A stretch of 64,000 nucleotides of DNA from Mycobacterium talmoniae (GTDB lineage Bacteria > Actinomycetota > Actinomycetes > Mycobacteriales > Mycobacteriaceae), in assembly GCA_002967005.1 (NCBI GenBank), contig PPEA01000254.1:62001-126000 (forward strand), written 5' to 3'. Position numbers and translations under genes: made by a program. The notes under the pieces are model-generated. The model did not search any database. It was not told where the DNA came from and saw nothing but the letters and a program-made list of their open reading frames with translations. Positions 34,436 through 41,851 of this stretch are shown piece by piece; within the stretch, counting starts at the first letter, position 1, and each line of letters begins with the position of its first letter.

Positions 34436-35173
34436 TTACTGGGAGGTCCAGCCACCGTCAGCGAGGAACTCCGCACCTGTCGAGTAGCTCGATTCGTCGG
34501 AGGCCAGGAACAAGATGAGGTTGGCTATCTCGTCGGCCTCACCAGCGCGGCCGAGGGGCAGCATCGGCAGCGATGCTTCGATCACATCGATGTTGTCCAG
34601 ACTTGCCAGCATCGGGGTTCGGATCGCGCCGGGATGGACCGAGTTGACACGGATCTTGTCGGGACCGAGTTCCATCGCAGCGGCTTTGGTTATCCCGCGC
34701 ACAGCGAACTTGCTCGCGACGTAGGCGAGCGCGGTCGGCACGGCAACAAGGCCGGCCGCGGAACTGATATTGACGATCGAGCCGCCGCCGGATCGGCGCA
34801 TTGCGGGCACGACGGCCTTGATCCCCAGAAAAACGCTGGTGGCGTTGATCGCCATGACACGCTGATAATCATCAAGGGTGATCTCGGCAATCGGTCCGGT
34901 CTCTTGGATCCCGGCACTATTCACAAGGATGTTGACCGGCCCAAACGCTTCCTCAGCCGCAGTCATCACGGCCGCCCACGCGTCAGCGTCTGTGACGTCA
35001 TGGCGAACGAAGCGCCCGCCGATCTCATCCGCCGTTGCTTTGCCTTGCTCATCGGCGATATCGGTGATCAACACGTGCGCGCCTTCGGCCGCCAGAGCCT
35101 TGGCCGCCGCACCGCCGATACCTCCAGCACCACCCGTCACCACCGCTACTTTGTCTGCAACCCGTTTACTCAT
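34436..35173 (-). CDS. SDR-family oxidoreductase (hydroxysteroid-dehydrogenase-like)
   Basis: 245 residues. TGGAGGIGGAAA near residue 14, NSAGI near 88, catalytic Ser and YxxxK in NISSAAGLVAVPTALAYVAS followed by KFAVRGITKAAAMELGPDKI, and the ending ASDESSYSTGAEFLADGG. The last two segments closely resemble mycobacterial 3(20)-hydroxysteroid dehydrogenase FabG3 (Rv2002), so a steroid or terpenoid alcohol is a reasonable substrate guess. It is downstream of the membrane-protein gene but separated from it by a strong hairpin, so it probably has its own promoter. Confidence 0.9.
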   Translation of the reverse strand: MSKRVADKVAVVTGGAGGIGGAAAKALAAEGAHVLITDIADEQGKATADEIGGRFVRHDVTDADAWAAVMTAAEEAFGPVNILVNSAGIQETGPIAEITLDDYQRVMAINATSVFLGIKAVVPAMRRSGGGSIVNISSAAGLVAVPTALAYVASKFAVRGITKAAAMELGPDKIRVNSVHPGAIRTPMLASLDNIDVIEASLPMLPLGRAGEADEIANLILFLASDESSYSTGAEFLADGGWTSQ

Positions 35174-35223
35174 GGCGTGTCACCTTCATCCGCACCGGAC
35201 GCGGCTGGCTCAAAAGACGGCAG

Positions 35224-35265
35224 GCGGTGGGCTGGTCCGGGATTAACCCCGGACCAGCCCACCGC
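35224..35265 (-). terminator. strong intrinsic-type hairpin
   Basis: An 18-bp perfect stem (35224-35241 with 35248-35265) closed by the six-base loop ATTAAC, directly after the membrane-protein stop at 35274. It should end that transcript before the SDR gene. Confidence 0.7.
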
Positions 35266-35273
35266 AGCGATCG

Positions 35274-36311
35274 TCAGACCGAGGCTTCGTCTCGGCGAGA
35301 TATCGGGCTCACACCATTTGCGACAATGGTTGGGCCGCACGCCTGCGCCTGAGACGGATCCTCGGGATCGGCGGCGAGCCCGTCGCTGGGACGAACCCCG
35401 CCTTCCTCGCACATCTTCTGCCACATGGCTAGCCGCACCGCCCGGCTCGGCGTGAACTTGCCGTACACGAAGGTCCGCCACACGGTCCAATTCGGCGCCG
35501 GAAGCGATTGTGGCCGCCCGACGAGGTGATGCAGCACGAACATCCAGCCAACCATCATCGCCATCATGATTGTCGTGGCCACCCAACGCGCCGCCGTCGG
35601 CAGGGTGGAGTTATGTGCGAGAAGGTGCACCCAGCCCACCCCGAAGTAGTTGATCATCATGCCGGTTGGCGCCACCAGCAACAACCACAGTTTATTGGCG
35701 CCTTTCAAACGTGGCACCGCGAAAGCCAGCATTGCGCCAATTGTGACGAACGAGCCGCCGTTGATGAAGCCCCACCAGTACGGGAAGTTGAGGAAGTCGT
35801 ACGGTTGCACGCCGTAGTAGGTGTAGATCCCCAAGTTGATGCCAATTGTCTCCATCACCGCATCGGTCAGGATCCCCAACCCGAGCAGCATGAGGAAGTG
35901 CTGGACATGCGCGCCGTTGCGGATGACGAAGTAGCAGAAATAGGCTTCCAGGCCCAGGAATGCCACGTAGCACAGCGGGATCAGCGCCGGCACGGTGATA
36001 CCGAAGTTGGTAAACGCGGGCACCAGGTTCTTGGCCCAGTGTAGATGGCCCAGCATGTCGAGCATGGGTTCCAGCAAACTGCAGATCAGACCGCTAGCGA
36101 TCACCAGCAAAGGTACGTAGTTCTTGCTCCTCATCGCCGCCCTGATCGCCCATGGCAACGCGAAGATGACCACGGCCGCTCCCGCGACGAAGAAGAAGAT
36201 GATCTGCGACGCGGTGCTGGCGGTGAAGTCGCCGGGACTCGGCACAATGTTGGGGGGCCACCCCTCGTCGTCGACCAGCGGCCACCCACTGGTACTGAGC
36301 ATCAAACTCAT
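35274..36311 (-). CDS. polytopic membrane protein, possibly AveC-like
   Basis: 345 residues from ATG 36311 (AAGGAAGGG upstream). About seven hydrophobic segments: IIFFFVAGAAVVIFALPWAI, YVPLLVIASGLICSLLEPML, VPALIPLCYVAFLGLEAYF, FLMLLGLGILTDAVMETIG, FVTIGAMLAFAV, LWLLLVAPTGMMINYFGVGW and WVATTIMMAMMVGWMFVLHH. The acidic EPMLDMLGHLHW motif inside the membrane region is reminiscent of the spirocyclase AveC-like family found in actinomycetes; that assignment is tentative. It may act on, or import, an isoprenoid-type substrate. Divergent from the TetR at 36496. Confidence 0.8.
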   Translation of the reverse strand: MSLMLSTSGWPLVDDEGWPPNIVPSPGDFTASTASQIIFFFVAGAAVVIFALPWAIRAAMRSKNYVPLLVIASGLICSLLEPMLDMLGHLHWAKNLVPAFTNFGITVPALIPLCYVAFLGLEAYFCYFVIRNGAHVQHFLMLLGLGILTDAVMETIGINLGIYTYYGVQPYDFLNFPYWWGFINGGSFVTIGAMLAFAVPRLKGANKLWLLLVAPTGMMINYFGVGWVHLLAHNSTLPTAARWVATTIMMAMMVGWMFVLHHLVGRPQSLPAPNWTVWRTFVYGKFTPSRAVRLAMWQKMCEEGGVRPSDGLAADPEDPSQAQACGPTIVANGVSPISRRDEASV

Positions 36312-36403
36312 CAGTTCTGCCCTTCCTTCTCTCAATGACTTGCTGTCAGTGGCACCGACAACCGTCTCCGGCAGTTGTGTACCGGCTCACACTAACACAC
36401 TGT

Positions 36404-36420
36404 CCATACACTGCGTATAG
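36404..36420. promoter_or_regulatory. TetR operator candidate
   Basis: ATAC-ACTGC-GTAT inverted repeat (36406-36418) in the 184-bp gap between the divergent membrane-protein and tetR genes. Short, so tentative. No copy of the 17-bp motif was found in this gap. Confidence 0.4.
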
Positions 36421-36495
36421 TCTTTTGAAATTGGGGTAGGTTCTTAGTCTGGGTGGCGCGGCAAGACGCGCAGACCGGAGGTAAGGTGGCGGGCG

Positions 36496-37131
36496 ATGAC
36501 GGAGACGGCGCGGCGAGGGGCCGGTCGACGGCGGAGCGTGGACATCGATGGAGCGTCGGCGGAAAGTATCCTCGCGGCCACCGCGCGGCTTTTGGCGTGG
36601 CAGTCGTTTAATGACATCAGCGTTGCGCAGATCCTCACCGAGGCGAAGATCTCCCGGGCGACCTTTTACTTCTACTTCGCGTCTAAGTTCTCCGTACTGA
36701 GTGGCCTGCTCGAGACCGCGATGGGTGACATCTTCGAAACGGTGCAGCCATTTCTGGCGCGCTCACCTGAGGATCCGCCGACAGTCGCCCTGCAGCGCAG
36801 CATCCGTGCCGTCACACGGGCCTGGCACCGTCACCGCCTGGTGCTGCAGGCTGTGAATGATCACTGGCACTCCGAGCCCGAGTTGCGCGGTCTGTGGTTG
36901 GGCATCGTTGAGCGCTTCGTCGCCGCCGGCGCTGTCGAGATCGAACGCGAACGTGCTGCCGGGATGATCGCGTCCGCCGTACCGAGCAGGACTCTGGCGT
37001 CAACCCTGTTCTGGGGCACAGAACGCGTGCTCTACATCGCCGGGCTGGGGATCGAGCCGACTCTCGCCGACGAAGAAGCCGCCGTCGACGCATTGGTGGC
37101 CATGTGGCAAGGGACCCTGTACGGGCACTGA
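36496..37131 (+). CDS. TetR-family transcriptional regulator (EthR-like)
   Basis: 211 residues. HTH: SAESILAATARLLAWQSFND and ISVAQILTEAKISRATFYFY (about residues 20-60). The C-terminal half (RAWHRHRLVLQAVNDHWHSE, TLFWGTERVLYIAGLG) resembles EthR-type ligand domains. It is divergent from the membrane-protein gene, so it probably represses that gene and itself through the site near 36410. Confidence 0.92.
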   Translation: MTETARRGAGRRRSVDIDGASAESILAATARLLAWQSFNDISVAQILTEAKISRATFYFYFASKFSVLSGLLETAMGDIFETVQPFLARSPEDPPTVALQRSIRAVTRAWHRHRLVLQAVNDHWHSEPELRGLWLGIVERFVAAGAVEIERERAAGMIASAVPSRTLASTLFWGTERVLYIAGLGIEPTLADEEAAVDALVAMWQGTLYGH

Positions 37132-37182
37132 GGAGTGGATGGTGTCGGCCGAGCGTAGTGGCCATGCCAGGTGGATTCACGC

Positions 37183-38499
37183 TTAGCGCTCAACCGGGTG
37201 TAACTCCCGGATCGCGTCCACTGCGAGACGTGCCGACTCGACACACCCGCTCTGGCCGGCGCCCATCCAGGGTCGGGCGCCGTCGCCGACGTTCCAGATG
37301 TTGTCCACCGGGGTATCGTTCGACCAGTCCCGGCCGGGGATGGCGCGCTGACCGGGCCAGTCTCCGGTGCACACCGCGATCGACAGGATCTGGGCGTGGG
37401 CAAACTCGGGAAACTGTTCGAGTGTTTCCCGCTTGAGCATCTCGACCTCGCCGGCCACGTCGAATCCGCTGCTCGCCGGGTGCGGTGTGCTCGTCGCACA
37501 ATACAGATGCCGGCCGTACGGCGCCAATGCCGGTGACGGACCGCTCATGTACGACGCGTACGCAAGCCGGTCGGTGAAGCCGAAGAACACGAGTGTCTTC
37601 AGTCGAGCGATGGGCTCGTCGGTGGCGAAGTTCACCGTGATGAGTGTGCCCGGGTAATTCTCCGCTTCCAGCTTCCGGACGTAGCCGGCGGGCCATGCCT
37701 CCGCCGGGACCAGCTTACCGGTGGCAACGGGACCGACGTTACTGACGACCGTGCGCGTCGTCACCGCGACCGCACCATCCTCGCGCAGCACGGTCACGCC
37801 GTCGGCACGACCATCGGGGCCGACCCCGATGCCGGTAACCCGACTGTCAAGCCAGATGGTCCCGCCGGCGCGTTCGATATAACGGGCGAGGTCGTGCCAC
37901 GGCCCAATGGCGCCCTCGGGGTGCGCCCCATACGGGTTCATGCCGCCCTTCTTCGTGAGGTAGTCAAAGAAGAGAGTCGCGCAGACGTCTCGTGGCTCTG
38001 CCGCGAACATGGCGCTGGTCAGGTTACGGGCCAGTTTGCGCAATCGATTAGGGGCGTGCGACCGGTCCAGCCACTGCTCCACGGTGAGACCCTCGGCAGG
38101 GCGAAAGACACCGAACCGCAGTGCGGCACCACCGACGACTGGAATCAGGAGCTTGTTGATCAGTAAACCGGTGGGTCCACTCATGACCGGCAGGTCGAGG
38201 CGACCGAGACGCAGGACTAGCGGCTTAGGTTGACGGCGCGCCCGGATCGGCACCCCGACCTCGTCGAACAGCGCCTTGTTGGCGCCGCCGAGCTCGAAAA
38301 CCTGGGCCCCGGTGTTGACTCTGAATCCCTCGATCTGCACGGTCGAGGCCCGACCGCCCACTTGGGGTTCGGCCTCCACCAGCAGCGTCCGGTACCCGTA
38401 TTTGACGAGCAGGGCCGCCGCGGCCATACCACCGGCTCCGGCCCCGATCACCACCACGTCTACGGCGTCGACGGACTTGTCGTTTGTCTGCGTAGCCAA
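37183..38499 (-). CDS. phytoene-desaturase-like FAD oxidoreductase
   Basis: About 438 residues. VVVIGAGAGGMAAAALLVKY and the following EAEPQVGGRAST form the FAD-binding motif of the CrtI/amine-oxidase superfamily; WNVGDGARPWMGAGQSGCVE near the C-terminus is the second FAD segment. Such enzymes desaturate or isomerise isoprenoid or steroid chains; the reaction here is unknown. TTG 38499 is favoured because AGAGGTG lies just upstream; ATG 38532 without a clear ribosome site is the alternative. It lies after the homogentisate-dioxygenase-like gene on the same strand. Confidence 0.88.
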   Translation of the reverse strand: MATQTNDKSVDAVDVVVIGAGAGGMAAAALLVKYGYRTLLVEAEPQVGGRASTVQIEGFRVNTGAQVFELGGANKALFDEVGVPIRARRQPKPLVLRLGRLDLPVMSGPTGLLINKLLIPVVGGAALRFGVFRPAEGLTVEQWLDRSHAPNRLRKLARNLTSAMFAAEPRDVCATLFFDYLTKKGGMNPYGAHPEGAIGPWHDLARYIERAGGTIWLDSRVTGIGVGPDGRADGVTVLREDGAVAVTTRTVVSNVGPVATGKLVPAEAWPAGYVRKLEAENYPGTLITVNFATDEPIARLKTLVFFGFTDRLAYASYMSGPSPALAPYGRHLYCATSTPHPASSGFDVAGEVEMLKRETLEQFPEFAHAQILSIAVCTGDWPGQRAIPGRDWSNDTPVDNIWNVGDGARPWMGAGQSGCVESARLAVDAIRELHPVER

Positions 38500-38589
38500 G
38501 GTGTCACCTCTTAGTGAAACTCCGAGAATCAAGCAATGTTGGGTGCTGAGCCGGTTGGCAGATGCATTGGTCGCGGCGCGGAGGATGCC

Positions 38590-39690
38590 TTAAGCCTGCA
38601 GGACCGGATCCAGTTTCAGTGGACGTGCGGCCTCGACCATGATGATTTCCCACTCGATGCGCGGGTGGTCGTCCCATTCGCGGCGGGACTTGATCCGCGC
38701 CCGGTCGGGGAAGCCGTGATGGATGCCCTGCGGATCGTGGCTGACCAGGCCGGCCTTGAGCGGTCGGCCCAGCGACTTGCCACCGTGGATCAGCGCGATC
38801 TCGTCGTAGTCGGCGTTGCGGTGAAACCACGGGATCCGTTCGACCCCTTGGACCGACTCGAACGGCCGCGGCAGCAGATTGATGATGTTGATGCCCTCGG
38901 CAACCAGGAAGCAGTGCATCGACGGCGGCAGATGCAGACTGTCGGACATGATCACGTTCCAGTCGCAGATATTGAACGCGAACGGGAAGTAGTCGCCCTT
39001 CCAACCCTCCACATCACAGGGGTGGTGGTCGACGTAGATCGACGAATACTCACTGTCGTACTTCACCCGGACCTCGTACTCCGGTTGGTTGGACGCCACC
39101 AGCGCTGGCTCCGGGACGCGGACCAAGTCAGGATCGAACGGCGCGTGGCGGCCCAGACCGACATAGGTGGGTGCCCGCAACTCGCCGACGGTCTCGATGC
39201 CGAATAGCATCGTCTCGCCCGGATCAACCACCCAACGGTGCGTGATCGCCTTGGGGATCACGACGTAGTCGCCCTGCGCGTAGCCGATCGGTCCGAACTC
39301 CGTCTCGACGGTGCCCGACCCTCTGTGTACGAACCAGCATTCGTCGCCATCGACGTTGCGCCGGTAGAACGGCATCGGCTCGGTCCGGCGTGACAGCCAG
39401 ATCGTGGCATCGGCGTTGTAGTACAGCCGTTGCGCCGAGCCGCGCGGATCGGTCATGTCGGTGGTAGTGACCTCGGTCAGCACCGCCGACGTCGACTTGA
39501 AACGCCCTTCGGTGCGGAACACGGTCGGGTCGTTCGACCGGTACAGCACCGCCTCCCGGCCGTCGAAGCCATGCCGAGTGAGCTCGTCATCCTTGAGTAA
39601 TGACCCGTTCGAATCGGAGCCCGGCAGGTCGCGATGGGCCTGCCGACTGGTCTTGCCTTTGCTGAATTGAATGAGCGTTCGCGGTGGCAT
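38590..39690 (-). CDS. homogentisate 1,2-dioxygenase-like cupin
   Basis: 366 residues, close to the bacterial homogentisate dioxygenase length. The ligand region WFHRNADYDEIALIHGG (about residues 285-301) gives His and Glu, and HDPQGIHHGF (about 315) gives the further His, matching the Fe(II) His-Glu-His pattern. The N-terminal half has YRRNVDGDECWFVHRGSG and QGDYVVIPKAITHRW. It would open an aromatic ring using O2, but maleylacetoacetate isomerase and fumarylacetoacetase genes are not nearby, so the true substrate may differ. A 20-bp inverted repeat lies 17 bp before its start, at the end of the marR gene. Confidence 0.87.
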   Translation of the reverse strand: MPPRTLIQFSKGKTSRQAHRDLPGSDSNGSLLKDDELTRHGFDGREAVLYRSNDPTVFRTEGRFKSTSAVLTEVTTTDMTDPRGSAQRLYYNADATIWLSRRTEPMPFYRRNVDGDECWFVHRGSGTVETEFGPIGYAQGDYVVIPKAITHRWVVDPGETMLFGIETVGELRAPTYVGLGRHAPFDPDLVRVPEPALVASNQPEYEVRVKYDSEYSSIYVDHHPCDVEGWKGDYFPFAFNICDWNVIMSDSLHLPPSMHCFLVAEGINIINLLPRPFESVQGVERIPWFHRNADYDEIALIHGGKSLGRPLKAGLVSHDPQGIHHGFPDRARIKSRREWDDHPRIEWEIIMVEAARPLKLDPVLQA

Positions 39691-39707
39691 GACAGCAGGT
39701 TAACACA

Positions 39708-39727
39708 ATCGTTAGGGTCTTAACGAT
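39708..39727. promoter_or_regulatory. MarR operator candidate
   Basis: ATCGTTA-GGGTCT-TAACGAT: perfect 7-bp inverted repeat with a 6-bp spacer, 17 bp before the dioxygenase start and overlapping the marR stop codon. A second palindrome, AACGATCGTT (39722-39731), overlaps it. Confidence 0.55.
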
Positions 39728-40268
39728 CGTTGTTGGATTTAAGGCCTTGAGGAGTTTTCCGATCCGCGATACGCGCCAACAGCCGGGACAACCGCTGCTG
39801 GTCGGCGCGGTCGAGCATCGACAGCCAGGCTCGCTCGCGATCAGCTTGCTCACGCATAGCGTCCCGCAGCGCCGATCGGCCCCGCTCCGTCAGTTGCAGC
39901 CGGACTAGCCGGCGGTCCGCGGCGTCTCTGGTCCGCGACACCAACCCGTCGCGTTCGAGCGGGTTCATCGCACTCGACACGGCGGCGCGCGAGGCGCCCG
40001 AGAGCCGCGCGACGTCGCGCAACTCGGCGGCGCCGAGGACCCACAACACGTTCATGATGCGAAAGCCCGCCCAACTCCAGCCCCGCCGCCGGTGCAGCAC
40101 CTCGAAATCCTGAGTTAATCGGTGCAGCAGGCGCGTCAGGTTGAATACGAACTCGGCATGGTCGGCGGCGTCCGGACCAGTCGTTACGTCGGTACGGAGC
40201 CGCTGCGCCAGCAGTTCCCGGTAGTCCTCAACGGTGATCGTCCGAGCCGAGACAGGCTGCGTGGTCAT
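39720..40268 (-). CDS. MarR-family transcriptional regulator
   Basis: 182 residues. Winged HTH: AELRDVARLSGASRAAVSSA, MNPLERDGLVSRTRDAADRR and LVRLQLTERGR (about residues 85-135). The N-terminal extension (about 40 residues) is longer than in minimal MarR proteins. It is divergent from the AMACR-like gene at 40323, and the only perfect copy of the window's 17-bp operator lies between them, 26 bp from its start. That position makes it a leading candidate for the operator-binding protein. It is followed by the dioxygenase gene. Confidence 0.93.
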   Translation of the reverse strand: MTTQPVSARTITVEDYRELLAQRLRTDVTTGPDAADHAEFVFNLTRLLHRLTQDFEVLHRRRGWSWAGFRIMNVLWVLGAAELRDVARLSGASRAAVSSAMNPLERDGLVSRTRDAADRRLVRLQLTERGRSALRDAMREQADRERAWLSMLDRADQQRLSRLLARIADRKTPQGLKSNNDR

Positions 40269-40294
40269 TGCCCGATTATCTCGCCGCTGTCAAA

Positions 40295-40311
40295 ATCAAA
40301 CCACGTTTGAT
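40295..40311. promoter_or_regulatory. 17-bp operator-like site 10 (perfect palindrome)
   Basis: ATCAAAC-CAC-GTTTGAT: both 7-bp arms are exact inverted repeats. Lies between divergent marR (40268) and the AMACR-like gene (40323), close enough to overlap both promoters. Confidence 0.8.
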
Positions 40312-40322
40312 AGCTTGGCGCG

Positions 40323-41483
40323 GTGACTACTAGTTTGGGGTCAGCCGCGGCCGCGCCACCGCTGACCGGTATCCGGGTGCTCGACCTCAGCGCCCTTGGC
40401 CCTGGGCCGTTCTGCTCGATGTTGCTGGCAGATTTCGGCGCCGACGTCATCGCTGTCGAACGACCCGATACGCCAGCCTTCGATCCCGCCAAATATCTGT
40501 CACGCGGCAAGCGCTCGGCCATCGTCGATCTGCGCGGTCCTCGCGGCGCCGAGGTGATTGCGCGGTTGGCCGACACCTGCGACGTCCTGCTGGAAAGCAA
40601 CCGCCCGGGGACGATGGAACGCAGGGGCTTGGGTCCCGACGTGCTGTGTGCTCGCAATCCGCGGTTGGTCTACGCACGGCTGACGGGTTGGGGGCAAGAC
40701 GGCCCCTACAGCGCCCGGGCCGGGCACGACATCAACTACACCGCGGTATCGGGCGCGCTCGGGGTGGTCGGCGGTGAGGCACCGGTGCCGCCTCTTGCCA
40801 TGGTCGGTGACTTGGCCGGCGGGGCGCTGACGACGGCCCTGGGGATCGTGATGGCATTGTTCGAGCGAACGGTCACCGGCGAGGGACAAGTGGTCGACGG
40901 CGCGATCGCCGACGGCTCCGCACTGCTCAACATCACCAACCTCGCCGAGCTGAGCACCGGCATCTGGCCAGGCCGCGGCAAACATCTGCTGTCCGGCGTG
41001 GCACCCTTCTATGGCGTGTACGCCTGCGCTGACGGGCTCTACTTCGCCGTCGGTGCGATCGAACCCAAGTTTTACGCACGGTTCCTGGCCGCGCTCGGAC
41101 TCGACGACGTCGACCCTTCGCGGCAGCTGGATCCGGCGACCTGGCCCGCCCTGCGCGAGCGTGTGGCGGCGGTAATCCGGACCAAGCCACGCTCACACTG
41201 GACGGCCGAGTTCGCCCAAATCGATGGCTGCGGCTCGCCGGTGCTGGAACTCGACGAGGTTGCCGACGATCCGCATCTGCGGTCCCGTGGCACGATCATC
41301 AACAGCGCCGATGGCATCGTCACTGCCGCCCCGGCTCCCCGACTGTCGCGCAGCCCCGGACGCATCCGCCCGGCTCCGGTGGCGCGGGGTGCCGACACCC
41401 GAACAGTCCTAAGCGAGGCGGGTTTTGGTGCCGACGACATCGAGGCGCTGGTCACTGAAGGCACCGTTGTCGCGGTGGGTTGA
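40323..41483 (+). CDS. CaiB/BaiF family, alpha-methylacyl-CoA-racemase-like
   Basis: 386 residues from GTG 40323. ALGPGPFCSMLLADFGADVI (about 25-44) is the CoA-binding start of the fold. RAGHDINYTAVSGAL (about 137) and MVGDLAGGAL (about 160) supply the His and Asp pair of mycobacterial alpha-methylacyl-CoA racemase. It would interconvert 2R- and 2S-methylacyl-CoA so that branched chains can enter beta-oxidation. It is intact, unlike its paralogue at 25853. It is convergent with the ferredoxin gene. Confidence 0.93.
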   Translation: MTTSLGSAAAAPPLTGIRVLDLSALGPGPFCSMLLADFGADVIAVERPDTPAFDPAKYLSRGKRSAIVDLRGPRGAEVIARLADTCDVLLESNRPGTMERRGLGPDVLCARNPRLVYARLTGWGQDGPYSARAGHDINYTAVSGALGVVGGEAPVPPLAMVGDLAGGALTTALGIVMALFERTVTGEGQVVDGAIADGSALLNITNLAELSTGIWPGRGKHLLSGVAPFYGVYACADGLYFAVGAIEPKFYARFLAALGLDDVDPSRQLDPATWPALRERVAAVIRTKPRSHWTAEFAQIDGCGSPVLELDEVADDPHLRSRGTIINSADGIVTAAPAPRLSRSPGRIRPAPVARGADTRTVLSEAGFGADDIEALVTEGTVVAVG

Positions 41484-41519
41484 AAGCGGGCCGCCTGGGC
41501 CGCCGCGGCTAATCGCGGG

Positions 41520-41732
41520 TTAATCGGTCAGCACGATGGCGCTCTCAGGGCAGCTTTGCACCGCCTCACGAACATCGACCAAATCGTCCTCTGCCACATC
41601 CTCACGCAGAACGTGTGCATAACCGTCGTCGCCGACCTCGAAGTGCTCCGGTGCGATTAGCTCGCATCGGCCATGGCCCTGACATTTAGCGCTGTCGATC
41701 GACACCTTCGTCACGCGTATCCTCTCGTCCAA
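41520..41732 (-). CDS. ferredoxin, [3Fe-4S] type
   Basis: 70 residues. Cysteines in CQGHGRC (residues 17-23) and SCPESAI (about 60) follow the C-x5-C...C-P pattern of small actinobacterial 3Fe-4S ferredoxins, where the second cluster Cys of a 4Fe-4S protein is replaced. These proteins pass electrons to P450s. It is the only ferredoxin gene in the window, for at least five apparently functional P450s, and no ferredoxin reductase gene is seen. Operator 11 lies 31 bp upstream. Confidence 0.94.
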   Translation of the reverse strand: MDERIRVTKVSIDSAKCQGHGRCELIAPEHFEVGDDGYAHVLREDVAEDDLVDVREAVQSCPESAIVLTD

Positions 41733-41763
41733 TGCCGTGGCGCTGGAAACACCTTGCCCATTA

Positions 41764-41780
41764 ACCTAACGCCATTTGGT
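41764..41780. promoter_or_regulatory. 17-bp operator-like site 11
   Basis: ACCTAAC-GCC-ATTTGGT, 31 bp before the ferredoxin start. Confidence 0.65.
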
Positions 41781-41851
41781 GATTCGGGTCAACCGCGGAC
41801 TGCTCGTCAAGTGGAGGTCTGCCCGAAGCAATACCGACAAGCGGGCCGAAC

